Positions 54,841 through 63,468 are shown, numbered from the stretch's first letter. The stretch is 64,000 bases of DNA from Leucobacter sp. cx-42 (GCF_014529985.1 NZ_JACVMU010000007.1:186001-250000); one strand, 5' to 3'. The notes: a model not told the origin generated them from the sequence alone. Made by a program: numbers and translations.

Positions 54841-57011
54841 CGCTTGACCCTCCCTACCGGTGCACTCACATCGTCAGCCTCCGCACCTAGGTCAGGCGTA
54901 TCGGGGTAGATGAGCTGCACCAAGTCGCGCTCGGTCTGCTCAGCAGGCACCCCGTAGCGTTCCTGCGAGGCAGCGTAGGCGTCGGCGGCGTGCTGCTGCG
55001 TTGGTGTCGGTGGGAGTGTGCGAACACTCATCCAGCCGGTGCTATCGCCGTCCTGCATGACGTTGGCGTAAGCGTGATATTTCGGGAGCAACATCAGGTC
55101 TTGCTGTTCTAGCCCCGGCATGAGTTTCGCGGTTGCGGCTGCGTCGAGGCCGTTCATGCCGAAGTAGATCTTGTTCCTGGTGTTTGCCTCCACCGCTTGC
55201 ACCATCGCGGGAGACAGTTGTGATCGGTACTGGTGGGCGAGTACGAATCCTGCCCCGAGGGATCTCGCCTGTGCAAGAGCGTCAGCCAAATCGCCTGGGA
55301 GTCCGGCGATGAAGTCGTGCACCTCATCGATATAAACCCCGACCATGTGACGACGTGCCTTTGGCAAAGCTTGGCGAGCGAGCAGTCGACTCCACAGTTG
55401 CCCGAGCAGGAGCGTGCCGAGGAGTTTTGCGGCGTCGCTTCCCAGGAGGCCGCTATTGAGATTTACGATGACGATGCGTTGTTTCGAGAACAGGTCACCG
55501 ATATCGAAACGTGGCATTTTTTGCCCGAGCACGGCACGCAGCCCCGGACGCAAGATGAGCTGCCGAATTTTGTTGAGCACCGGTGCGATCTCCACCGCCT
55601 GCGCATCGGGCTTCTTTGCGTCGTACTGCCGCCAGAACGCGTCGGTACCGAGCGGGTCAGTATTCTCCTTCAGGAGCTTCTTACGAAACACCGGATTTGT
55701 GAGCAGTGGGTGCAGCCAGAGTAGATTCGCGCCGTCCAGCCGCGCCAAGGTGAGGAACGCTGCCGAGAGGACATCCGCGGTACGGATGCCCCAGTTTTCT
55801 TTGAACAGCGATTCAAACGTGGCAAGTAGTGTATCGGCGGTGACGGATGGGTCACGTTCACCCGCGTTGAGCGGATTGAAGCCAATCGGAGTGCTACTTG
55901 TCGGATCAATGACGACAACATCGCCCTGGCGAGACGCCGGGATGCGGGCGAGGACATCAGTGGCGAGGTCACCTTTCGGGTCGATCAGGAACACGCCACG
56001 GCCAGCTTTCATATCGGCTTCGATGAGGCCGAGCATGACCGTCGACTTTCCGCTGCCGGTTGGCCCCATCAGATGCGTGTGGAAGGCGGCATCGGCGAGC
56101 GGGATCGCTACCGGATCATTCCTGCCAGGGGCGATCAACTCCCCGATGACTCGCTCGCTTGGCTCCAAGTCAGACTTCGGGGTGAGGAGCCTGGGATGGA
56201 TGCTGCCAAACATCGGTAAGGGTGGTTCACCGATCGGCCAGCCCGTCAGCGCGGTTATTTCGCTTACGCGGAGGTGGAGCGGCCACCGCCAAGGCAGCTG
56301 CGGCTCCAACAATCGGATGGGGTGCTCATTCTCGAGACCGAGCGTGCTGCTGCTCGTTTCGAGCCCTCGGAGCACCCCACCGATACTGGTGATGAGATGT
56401 CGGAGCCTGCCGGGTGGGCTACCGGTCGCCCCGACCCGCACCGTCAGCGAGAAGCCATGCTCCTCGCTAGAGCGACTGGAGGTCGAGCGGGACGCGTGCG
56501 TTTTCGGCGGTGACGTGAGGAGCATTTCAAACCAGCTCGGTGCTTCCACTCGCTGCCAGCCTCCGGGAGCGATACGGCGACCAAGTAGCAGCTGGGTGAC
56601 GACACGTTCATCTCCGGTGAGGCTGGTCAGTGTGCCGTACAAGCCACGAATCACAGCGGCCACTTTTTCGGGGGCGAGAGTCAAACCTCGCCCTCTCTCG
56701 TGTAGACGTGCAGCGACATCAACGTCTGGTCGCTTCCACCTCGGTTTCACAATGCGCACCTGGAGGAGCGCGGTCAGGGTCTGCTTGAGTGTGTCGATGC
56801 GGTGACGTTCCACGCCAATGAGCCAGCGCAGATGCTTCTCGTCGGCGTGGAGTTCCAGCCCGATGACACCGAGTTCTCGGGCGGTGGCGAGGCGTTCGAG
56901 GACAGTCGTGACGGTGTTCGGGGTCAGGGTGGTGTCGAAGTGGAGTTCGCGCCACTCGAGGTTCAGGCCCCGTTTCGAAGCCACGAGTGCTTTCAGTTGA
57001 CGGTTACTCAT
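54837..57011 (-). CDS. VirD4/TraG-like conjugation ATPase
   Basis: The 724-residue product has Walker A MGPTGSGKST near residue 320, FLIDPKGDLATDVL, a Walker B region HMVGVYIDEVHDFI and the late AHQYRSQLSP and EANTRNKIYFGMN segments of TraG/TraD-type coupling ATPases. There is no N-terminal membrane segment, unlike classical VirD4; the N-terminal ~280 residues are soluble and unassigned. It would pump or guide element DNA. ATG 57011 with GGAGG upstream overlaps the preceding small gene by eight bases. Confidence 0.85.
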   Translation of the reverse strand: MSNRQLKALVASKRGLNLEWRELHFDTTLTPNTVTTVLERLATARELGVIGLELHADEKHLRWLIGVERHRIDTLKQTLTALLQVRIVKPRWKRPDVDVAARLHERGRGLTLAPEKVAAVIRGLYGTLTSLTGDERVVTQLLLGRRIAPGGWQRVEAPSWFEMLLTSPPKTHASRSTSSRSSEEHGFSLTVRVGATGSPPGRLRHLITSIGGVLRGLETSSSTLGLENEHPIRLLEPQLPWRWPLHLRVSEITALTGWPIGEPPLPMFGSIHPRLLTPKSDLEPSERVIGELIAPGRNDPVAIPLADAAFHTHLMGPTGSGKSTVMLGLIEADMKAGRGVFLIDPKGDLATDVLARIPASRQGDVVVIDPTSSTPIGFNPLNAGERDPSVTADTLLATFESLFKENWGIRTADVLSAAFLTLARLDGANLLWLHPLLTNPVFRKKLLKENTDPLGTDAFWRQYDAKKPDAQAVEIAPVLNKIRQLILRPGLRAVLGQKMPRFDIGDLFSKQRIVIVNLNSGLLGSDAAKLLGTLLLGQLWSRLLARQALPKARRHMVGVYIDEVHDFIAGLPGDLADALAQARSLGAGFVLAHQYRSQLSPAMVQAVEANTRNKIYFGMNGLDAAATAKLMPGLEQQDLMLLPKYHAYANVMQDGDSTGWMSVRTLPPTPTQQHAADAYAASQERYGVPAEQTERDLVQLIYPDTPDLGAEADDVSAPVGRVKR

Positions 57012-57213
57012 GGTGCCCACCTCCATCACTTGTCATCTGCCCAGATTTCTGCCCCTTGTTATGGACGACCGGGTTCGTTTCGTCAAGATGCATCGCAAGC
57101 ATCAGCATGATGCGAGCAAACTCTTTCTCATCAAAGGTGGTCTTCCAGACCGGGACGACCCGGTGATTTCCGTTGTCTTTTCGCACATAAGCGCGTTTCT
57201 TAGGCTTACTCAT
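57004..57213 (-). CDS. Small basic element protein, 69 residues
   Basis: MSKPKKRAYVRKDNGNHRVVPVWKT (by pattern, first part strongly basic), then a helix (FARIMLMLAMHLDE) and a polar end. No family recognised. The stop overlaps the ATPase start (ATGAGTAA), which supports translation. Nucleic-acid binding is possible from charge only. Confidence 0.7.
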   Translation of the reverse strand: MSKPKKRAYVRKDNGNHRVVPVWKTTFDEKEFARIMLMLAMHLDETNPVVHNKGQKSGQMTSDGGGHHE

Positions 57214-57241
57214 GACCAGCCCCTGCGAGTGCGGCGCACCG

Positions 57242-57451
57242 CTACCGATCGCCGTCCCACCGCTTCTTCTGTCGCAGAATCCACCGCCAGGCGATGCCCA
57301 CGATGACCCCGATTGTCAGTAGCGCGAGGAGCCACCAGATCTGCTTCGCCAGTTCCACTGCGAGCATCAGCAGGACGACGCCGATGAATAGCGACAACGC
57401 GAGGTTCACAAAGTTCCCCCCGAAGGGCGTCTTCCCGCCACCGTCGGACAT
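57242..57451 (-). CDS. Small two-segment membrane protein, 69 residues
   Basis: Two hydrophobic segments (LALSLFIGVVLLMLAVELA and WWLLALLTIGVIVGIAW) join a short loop, with a basic C-terminus (RQKKRWDGDR). AAAGGGG precedes the ATG. It could anchor the soluble TraG-like ATPase encoded just downstream, which lacks its own membrane segments; this is inference. Confidence 0.75.
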   Translation of the reverse strand: MSDGGGKTPFGGNFVNLALSLFIGVVLLMLAVELAKQIWWLLALLTIGVIVGIAWRWILRQKKRWDGDR

Positions 57452-57466
57452 GCTTGACCCCTTTCA

Positions 57467-58219
57467 TTACTTGGGCTCCTGGGCTACCGCCTCTGCCAGC
57501 GTCAGCAGCGAGGAAGGTGCAGCAGCGTTTCGGGCGACGTCGTTAGTGGGGTCGACAACCGGGTCGCCCGGCACCGGGTACCCCCACTGCTTCAGCGAAA
57601 TCAGCGACGGTTCAGATCCTGGAAGTTCATTTCCCCAGACATCCCAGTCACCCCGCGTCGGCGCTGGCCGCCGCGCAAATAGCTCCAGGTACGGGCCGTC
57701 GCCAACTACCCTGGACACCATGGAGTGAATTTCCTCGGGCTTGTGCGAGTGCTGCTGGAGAGCATGGAAGCCCCAGTTGGGTTGTGACCGGAAGGCAAAC
57801 TTCGTGCCCTTCCCGCGTACCCCAAGGAGGAGCAGCTCTCCAGCGTTGCGGAAGGTATTGCCGAGTGTGAACCGTGGCTTCGCCCAGAAATAGAAGTTCG
57901 TGTAGCGGAACCCCCACCGGGTGAGCACCTGGATGCCCAGCGGTAAGGTGGCGGCGGTGACCCAGAGGAAGCAGAAGCTCTGCTCGGCCGAGATCTCCTG
58001 GATGGCGTCGCCTAACCCAAGGATTCTTTCGTCGGTCATGAGTGGGTAATGGTCGGCTGCGGCTGCGTAGCCGGAGGAATTTTTTGACCGCTCCTGGAAG
58101 AGACTCCAGGGCGGATCGGCCAGGATCGCCCGGTAGGTGCAGGGCTTCGGGGTGCGGTCGGGGTTGAGCCGCTCGTCTCGGCTGCTTTCGGTGGCGATCG
58201 TAGTGGTGGGTTCAGGCAT
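57467..58219 (-). CDS. MT-A70 family DNA adenine methyltransferase
   Basis: The 250-residue product has YRAILADPPW (DPPW at residues 35-38), the SSGYAAAADHYPLMTDERI block, FLWVTAATLP, GFRYTNFYFWAKPRF and a final SAM-site segment with PYLELFARRPAPTRGDWDVWGNEL. Phage and element members of MT-A70 methylate adenine in DNA and can protect against host restriction. ATG 58219 with AAAGGAG upstream is used; the open frame beyond lacks family similarity. No cognate nuclease lies beside it. Confidence 0.88.
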   Translation of the reverse strand: MPEPTTTIATESSRDERLNPDRTPKPCTYRAILADPPWSLFQERSKNSSGYAAAADHYPLMTDERILGLGDAIQEISAEQSFCFLWVTAATLPLGIQVLTRWGFRYTNFYFWAKPRFTLGNTFRNAGELLLLGVRGKGTKFAFRSQPNWGFHALQQHSHKPEEIHSMVSRVVGDGPYLELFARRPAPTRGDWDVWGNELPGSEPSLISLKQWGYPVPGDPVVDPTNDVARNAAAPSSLLTLAEAVAQEPK

Positions 58220-58421
58220 GGTGGTGTCTCCTTTGTTGGTGGTGAACGATGGTGAAAATTGGGTGCGGTCAGAACCGTCGGGTTCGGCTGCGGTGGCCTT
58301 ATTGAGGACTACTTCGCAACATTTGTGAAGAGTTGGCAAGCGCTCTTGCTCCCGCGATTGACCATCCAAATAACAGAGGTCGGGCGAAAATAAGTGGCTA
58401 CCGGAGCTGTTGCTGTGCTTT

Positions 58422-59153
58422 TTACAACGCCCCATGAGAACCACCCCGTTTCGGTACTGGTGAGAGCGGTTCCAGCCGGTAGCTGGGCTGTCCCGCGCCT
58501 GGCCGATACCGTGTCAATGAATGCGTAAGTGCAGCTGCCAAACGACCCGGTGGATCGAGGGAGCTGACCTGCGTAATGAGGACATTTGGAAGGGCCAGTA
58601 GCTCGGCAGGAGGGGCGGCGTTCATGACGACGGCATGCACGAGGCCCGGAAACGAAGCGATCTCTTCATACGGTTGAGCCGGGTTAAGATCGAAGAGTTC
58701 GAAGTCGGAGAAGATCACCGCCACATGGTCGGCATCGGGATGCTTCTCGGCGGCCCGGTTCATGGCCATCATCGCCGGAGTCAGAGTGCTCGCCCCCGTG
58801 ATGCCCACGGGTGGATCGACCGCCGTCAGGAGTTCAGTCAGCGGCTCCTTCTTGTGCAGTGGCAGCGGCCCTACTTGCGGTACGTTGGGGTGATCGAATC
58901 GGTAGATAGTGACTTGCTGCATGTTGCTTCGTGAGCTGTTCGCAATGTGCCGGAGAGCTTTTTTGGCTTCTTCGTAGCGGGCACCGATGGGGTCGTTCCC
59001 GTGCGAGAGTGACCCGGAATCATCGAAACAGCACTGCACATAGACCGGGGAGCTGGGGTCGTGACCAGCAGCCCCGAGGGTGATACGCCGCTGCATAGTG
59101 GGTGCCGGGCGAGCTACTGCCGGGGGAAGCATCTGGCTCGGGAGCAATGTCAT
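58422..59153 (-). CDS. VWA-domain protein (cytosolic)
   Basis: The 243-residue product has a MIDAS-like motif DDSGSLS (residues 44-50), a later TGASTLTP (conserved Thr) and VAVIFSDFELFDL (Asp of the third MIDAS loop), so a metal-bound VWA fold is likely. No signal peptide. The ATG lies two bases after the stop of the membrane protein gene, whose last codons provide the AAAGGGAGGG site. Probably one unit with the two genes upstream. Confidence 0.75.
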   Translation of the reverse strand: MTLLPSQMLPPAVARPAPTMQRRITLGAAGHDPSSPVYVQCCFDDSGSLSHGNDPIGARYEEAKKALRHIANSSRSNMQQVTIYRFDHPNVPQVGPLPLHKKEPLTELLTAVDPPVGITGASTLTPAMMAMNRAAEKHPDADHVAVIFSDFELFDLNPAQPYEEIASFPGLVHAVVMNAAPPAELLALPNVLITQVSSLDPPGRLAAALTHSLTRYRPGAGQPSYRLEPLSPVPKRGGSHGAL

Positions 59154-59155
59154 GG

Positions 59156-60247
59156 CTACTTCCCTCCCTTTCGGGGCGCACGGCCCACGGCGTCGTCAGG
59201 ACGAGGACCGTGACCGGCCACACTCGGGTTGCCGCGGAGGATCCGCCATTTCAGGGCTTGCACCTGCCGAGTGGCCGCATCGCCGCGAGCCGTGAACTCT
59301 TCTCGCAGGCTGGCTTCCTCGGCACCGTGCTCTGCCCAGGCCTGCCAGTTGGTATCAGCGGCGAGCTTCAGGTGACGCTGCTGCTGCGCGTCATAGTCGG
59401 CCTGGTGGAGATCGATAAGGTCAGCGACCTCGTCAGCCCCGGCATACGAGACAAGGAATGAGCCGCCCGCGACCGCGAAAGCAACACCTGCGAAGATAAA
59501 GCCAACGAGCGGATCGTCGACTGCCCCGCGCAGCGCCCCAATCCCTACCCCGACCGTCAGCGCTGTCACGAGCGATAACAGCAGCACTCGTTTGACGATC
59601 TGTGCTCCGGAGTCGGTGTCAGTAAACAGGTGCGCGAAGGGGCGCTCCTCCGGGGTGAGAGCTTCCAAATCACGTTCGCGAAGCTTCCGTCGCCGCATGT
59701 CCGAATACTCGGTGCCGACGAGACCGGCAACGACCGTGGCTACGGCAGCACTGGCCGCCAACGTGACCGCGATAAATGGCGGTTCCCCGAGCCACATAGC
59801 CGCGGCCGCGAACCCCGCCATATCACCCACAAAGATGAGTACTTTCGCTAACTGATACCAGCGCTTACTACCAACCGCGCGACGCCGAAATAGCGACAGC
59901 ACCGCCAAGACTTGCTGGAGTCTCGTCCGCGACTGGTCGAGAAGCTCCCGACTACCAGTCACTGCATGGGTTAGCTCAGTTGCCTGTAGTTCAAGGCCTG
60001 CTTGTGCAACACTGGGCCGCCGGGTTTCGCTGGCGGCAGTGGACTCCCAGAGGGCAACCTGCTCGCTGGTCAAGTCGTCATATTCCACCTCGACCCAGAG
60101 ATACGCGACCTCTTTCGGGCGAGGCAGGACGCCTCCGGAATCGGCAGGCTGGAGTGTCACACGCTCTGCCACAGTGGCAGCGTCACCAGCCGCCTGGAAC
60201 GGATCGAGCAGGGCCTGCGGCGCACCCATAACGTTTGGGTTCGTCAT
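59156..60247 (-). CDS. Four-segment membrane protein, unknown
   Basis: About 363 residues: a soluble N-terminal third with a coiled coil (ELTHAVTGSRELLDQSRTRLQQ by pattern, residues ~85-115), two membrane segments (~130-185), a charged cytosolic loop (MRRRKLRERDLEALTPEERPFAHL), two more segments (~220-275), and a helical C-terminus. No family recognised. It lies between two VWA genes with gaps of two and five bases, suggesting it is the membrane core of a VWA complex. Confidence 0.7.
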   Translation of the reverse strand: MTNPNVMGAPQALLDPFQAAGDAATVAERVTLQPADSGGVLPRPKEVAYLWVEVEYDDLTSEQVALWESTAASETRRPSVAQAGLELQATELTHAVTGSRELLDQSRTRLQQVLAVLSLFRRRAVGSKRWYQLAKVLIFVGDMAGFAAAAMWLGEPPFIAVTLAASAAVATVVAGLVGTEYSDMRRRKLRERDLEALTPEERPFAHLFTDTDSGAQIVKRVLLLSLVTALTVGVGIGALRGAVDDPLVGFIFAGVAFAVAGGSFLVSYAGADEVADLIDLHQADYDAQQQRHLKLAADTNWQAWAEHGAEEASLREEFTARGDAATRQVQALKWRILRGNPSVAGHGPRPDDAVGRAPRKGGK

Positions 60248-60252
60248 GATGC

Positions 60253-60993
60253 TCAGCCCTGCCACTGGGTTGCGACAGTGCAGGAAGCAGCGCCCGTGCG
60301 TTCGCAGACGCGCTGCCAGAATGCCGTCACCAGTTCAATAACCGATGAAGGCACCGACGTAGTCGTCCGCCCGATCCCCACGAAAGTCAGCTTCACACCG
60401 GAAAGATCCGGCACTGCAACCTGATCCGCCAGCGCCACTGCAGCCTCCGTGCTGGCCACTGCTGCCGGATCCACGCCGACGTTCGTGAAACCGTCCGTCA
60501 GGATGAATACCTCATGCGCCGCATCTGGGTGCTGCGCTTTGGCTTCCTCAATAAGCCGCAGGAGACCCAGGACGTCAGTGGCTGAGGCCGGGGTGCGGGC
60601 CGCGGCTTCGCCGAGCTTGTCACGAACGGTCGAGGTGGCGTCTTCTGCAAGCTTCTCCCGCTTGCGGCGTGCAGCATTCTCCGTCGGGGCTTCGACCTGG
60701 AACGACCGCTCCAGCAGCGTCACTGTCTGACCGGATGACTCCCCGAAGGTCGCCACCCACAGGTCACCGCCACAGGCGGCGGTGTGACGAGCGAGTTTTG
60801 AGATTGCCGTTTCGTAGTCCTCACCGCTGTTGCTCGCGAAGCTGGAGCCGGTGACATCAACGAGACTAATGCTCTTCAGTGGCGCATCCGGGCAGGCTTC
60901 GGTTGGTGCTGAACCGGTCGGAGCGGTGCAGCCAGTGAGTGCCAGGAGTGCCACTGCGGAAAGAGTGACACTACGCATAAAGGGTCGGGACAT
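60253..60993 (-). CDS. VWA-domain lipoprotein
   Basis: The 246-residue product has a signal peptide with lipobox LALTGC and an extracytoplasmic VWA-like domain: LVDVTGSSFAS replaces the usual DxSxS (Asp-x-Thr-x-Ser), with FILTDGFTNVG as the later metal loop and LTFVGIGRTT. ATG 60993 follows AGAAAGG. It would face the outside while the second VWA protein faces the cytosol. Confidence 0.75.
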   Translation of the reverse strand: MSRPFMRSVTLSAVALLALTGCTAPTGSAPTEACPDAPLKSISLVDVTGSSFASNSGEDYETAISKLARHTAACGGDLWVATFGESSGQTVTLLERSFQVEAPTENAARRKREKLAEDATSTVRDKLGEAAARTPASATDVLGLLRLIEEAKAQHPDAAHEVFILTDGFTNVGVDPAAVASTEAAVALADQVAVPDLSGVKLTFVGIGRTTTSVPSSVIELVTAFWQRVCERTGAASCTVATQWQG

Positions 60994-61061
60994 GTGCGTA
61001 CCTTTCTGAAATGAGTTCTGGGGAAAGAAGTGGAGCTGTGGGGGCCAGGACGCGCGCATCA

Positions 61062-61913
61062 TCACGTGCCCGGCATTTTCGTCCGCTCAGGCGGAGACTC
61101 CGTGAAGATCTGCTGGCAGATACCGCACCCGATCGTGCCAGCACGCCACCAGCCACGAGCCATGCGAATAGTGCGCTTGCGGCCCTGCTCGTTTCTGCAG
61201 CCACACTGCGCGAACACGTACTTCTGTACCGCGACCTCAAGCGCAGCCTCTGGGGTCGACTCGGCCTCGGCTGGCGTGGACGGTGTGAAGTTCGGGAGCA
61301 GTCGCAGCTCACGCTCTACCTGCGAGATGAGGTCCGCGTAGGTTTCTGCGCCCTGTTCGGTGAAGCCGGTGGTCTGGAACCCGATATGGCTGCGTCCGCT
61401 GCGCTCCACCCGAAGCTCCAGACGCCGAGCAAGGTCAGCGAACCGCTTGTTGTGGTAGCGGTTCCCGCGGCCCGATGTGTCTCGGATGTCGTTCGCTTTG
61501 GCGTAGAGATGGACGAGTTCGTGGCAGATCGTGAGCACGATGTCCGAGGCAATAGCCGCAGTGCTGCTACCGGCGTAGACCCCGTGCCCGATATTGATGT
61601 GGATCTCATCGAAGGGTTGCTCGTTATAGGCCCATTTCTCTGGCGCGTAGAAGCCGAGCGCGCCAGAGCGCTGACCGTTTACGACAAGCAGTGCCTGGTC
61701 AAGGTAAAGATCGGGAAGACCGGGGAGCTGTAGCGCGCACCGCTGGGCTACTTCACGACCAACGAAGTAGCACGTCGCAGAGAGTCGGAGAAAACTCTCC
61801 TGGGCCTGCGTCCCGCTTGGTAGCTTTGAGCGTCCCGGGTTGGTATTTTCGTCCAGATGGGCGGAGACTCTCGCTGCGGATTCAACCGAAACGATGTCAT
61901 TTTGAGCGGTCAC
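61062..61913 (-). CDS. SprT-like zinc metallopeptidase
   Basis: The 283-residue product has HELVHLYAKAND (HExxH at 131-135), a downstream HNKRFADLARRL segment typical of SprT-like proteins (third histidine), and a C-terminal zinc ribbon (FAQCGC ... IGCGICQQIF). Spartan/SprT relatives cut DNA-protein crosslinks in eukaryotes; bacterial element members are unstudied, though adenine- or transfer-linked roles are imaginable. GTG start with AAAGGAGGGG. First gene of the minus-strand train, directly after paired operators. Confidence 0.8.
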   Translation of the reverse strand: MTAQNDIVSVESAARVSAHLDENTNPGRSKLPSGTQAQESFLRLSATCYFVGREVAQRCALQLPGLPDLYLDQALLVVNGQRSGALGFYAPEKWAYNEQPFDEIHINIGHGVYAGSSTAAIASDIVLTICHELVHLYAKANDIRDTSGRGNRYHNKRFADLARRLELRVERSGRSHIGFQTTGFTEQGAETYADLISQVERELRLLPNFTPSTPAEAESTPEAALEVAVQKYVFAQCGCRNEQGRKRTIRMARGWWRAGTIGCGICQQIFTESPPERTKMPGT

Positions 61914-61925
61914 AGTACCCCTCCT

Positions 61926-61959
61926 TTCAGGCTTGAACTTGGGCTACTTCAAGCCTGAA
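61926..61959 (-). promoter_or_regulatory. Paired operator / 13-bp inverted repeat before the SprT gene
   Basis: 61925-61937 is the exact reverse complement of 61948-61960. Each arm is itself close to a palindrome of the form TTCA-N4-TGAA (61926-61937 and 61948-61959), with centres 22 bp apart, two helical turns. The sites fall just downstream of the likely promoter, and one arm touches the SprT ribosome binding site. A dimeric repressor or a translational hairpin would both fit. Confidence 0.6.
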
Positions 61960-61968
61960 AGCAGAGCG

Positions 61969-61996
61969 GTTTTACTGAAACTCAATGATGGGTCAA
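61969..61996 (-). promoter_or_regulatory. Candidate promoter of the minus-strand element operon
   Basis: On the minus strand TTGACC (61996-61991) and TAAAAC (61974-61969) are 16 bases apart. The -35 lies in another palindrome, GGTCAA-N3-TTGACC (61991-62005). Transcription would start close to the paired operator. Confidence 0.5.
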
Positions 61997-62061
61997 AGCT
62001 TGACCTAATATTGAACAGTTGGAGTCGTCTGTCGTGACTCCCTATTCCAAAGAGGGGACGT

Positions 62062-62994
62062 ATGGCGAGTGTCTTACCGCAGGATCAGCTCTTTGACCTT
62101 TGCGCTCGCGAGGGTGCGACTCCAAAGAACATCAGAGAGCGTGCACCCTTCTTAGAAACACTTCCGGCGACCCAGCACGCCCTCAGTTTGCTTCCCGTGG
62201 AAGGTTGGGGTGAGGCAGCCCGAGCGCTGCTAATTTGCGTTACGAGACCAGGTGGGGCTGGTGGGTTTGATGAGAGAATTTCCCTTTTCGTTGTGACGTG
62301 CCTCGCATTAGACGGGTCCATTGCTCCGCTCGGTCAGCGGCTCGATAATTTAATCGAGAGAAGAATCGAGAACTATCCCACATCTAGAAATACTTGGACG
62401 AAGATGCGACAGGTCGCCATGACCAAGCTCGCCGTCTCACTTCAAACCCTGCAGGAATACCCTTGCGGGTCTGAAGACTCTCTACGGGGTATAGCCCGTT
62501 TGATCGCAGCAAATGCTGCGTTGATCCGAAAGCACATGGCCCCGAAGCTCAGCAAAGACGAAGTGTTGCAGCTTCACCAGTTGGTCTTCGAAGAGTTGCC
62601 GAGAGTCAATGAATACTTCGAGTCCATCCGTATCGCGCCAACCGCATATGTAAAGAAACTGCAATGGGTTATCAGCGCGATTTCAAGAGGAGCCTACGCG
62701 CGACTGTACGAGGACCTCGGGCCAAGTGCCGCTGAGATCCTCGTTCCACCACGCTATGTCACGTCCTTTTTTGGGGATGTGCTGGGGAGCTATGACCCAG
62801 ACGCCGAGGAGATTCAACTCATGGTGCGCGCGATCTCAGTGATCATGTTGGACACGGAAGGCCACGACCTCTGGAGGGAGGCATTCCATAGAGAGCGGCG
62901 AAGTGAGAGCCTGTCTCCCGGCATGCTCGAGCAACGGCGCCGAATCGCAAGCTATTTTGAGTCATGGATGTTCGCTAAGCCTTCAATGGTCTGA
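62062..62994 (+). CDS. Uncharacterised 310-residue protein
   Basis: I recognise no family. The protein is almost wholly alpha-helical by pattern, has no signal peptide, membrane segment or clear catalytic motif, and contains acidic helices (LSKDEVLQLHQLVFEELPRV). AGAGGGG precedes the ATG. Codon use is less G+C-rich than the chromosome. It diverges from the operator-controlled train, a position often held by regulators, immunity or defence genes. Confidence 0.7.
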   Translation: MASVLPQDQLFDLCAREGATPKNIRERAPFLETLPATQHALSLLPVEGWGEAARALLICVTRPGGAGGFDERISLFVVTCLALDGSIAPLGQRLDNLIERRIENYPTSRNTWTKMRQVAMTKLAVSLQTLQEYPCGSEDSLRGIARLIAANAALIRKHMAPKLSKDEVLQLHQLVFEELPRVNEYFESIRIAPTAYVKKLQWVISAISRGAYARLYEDLGPSAAEILVPPRYVTSFFGDVLGSYDPDAEEIQLMVRAISVIMLDTEGHDLWREAFHRERRSESLSPGMLEQRRRIASYFESWMFAKPSMV

Positions 62995-63076
62995 GCTGTG
63001 CTGCTATCGAACCTTCGCGGGACGTTTGACGCAATGTACACCAAGAGGGGCTATCTGAACTGTGTAGCGCTCATGC

Positions 63077-63105
63077 TTGCGTTCTTGCGCACATGCGTTT
63101 ATAAC
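63077..63105 (+). promoter_or_regulatory. Candidate promoter for the 88-residue protein gene
   Basis: TTGCGT (63077-63082) and TATAAC (63100-63105) are separated by 17 bases, 82 bases before the ATG at 63187. A good match for a sigma-70 type promoter. Confidence 0.6.
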
Positions 63106-63186
63106 AAGGGTTAGCTCGGATCGAGCGCATCTAGTTGGTGGTGCGCTCTCAGAGCAGCACTTCCCTGTCTTGCACGGAGGTGCACC

Positions 63187-63453
63187 ATGTCAGTAAAGCG
63201 GATTTTCGTAAGAATTGAACGGCCAATTGTATTTGAGGTCGAGATTGCGCCGGAGAAGCTTGGGCTTTTCGGAGACGCGATTGACCTGCTCAACAAGGGG
63301 GTTTGTGACGATGAATTCCCGACGGCCCTCACAGAAGCTGAGATTGTAGAGATGCTCGGGCTTCCAGGCGAAGAACAGCTTGACACCCAAAACTTCTCGG
63401 TCACTCGAGGGTATCTGGCACCGTTCACTCTTCACGTTGTTCCCGAAGAATAA
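63187..63453 (+). CDS. Uncharacterised 88-residue protein
   Basis: No family recognised. A beta-like start (KRIFVRIERPIVFEVEI) leads into a helix (LGLFGDAIDLLNKG) and an acidic remainder. A GGAGGTG site precedes the ATG, a good promoter lies upstream and a clear terminator follows, so it is an independent small transcription unit between the unknown 62062 gene and hsdM. Confidence 0.7.
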   Translation: MSVKRIFVRIERPIVFEVEIAPEKLGLFGDAIDLLNKGVCDDEFPTALTEAEIVEMLGLPGEEQLDTQNFSVTRGYLAPFTLHVVPEE

Positions 63454-63468
63454 TCGCCTGACAGCTAC

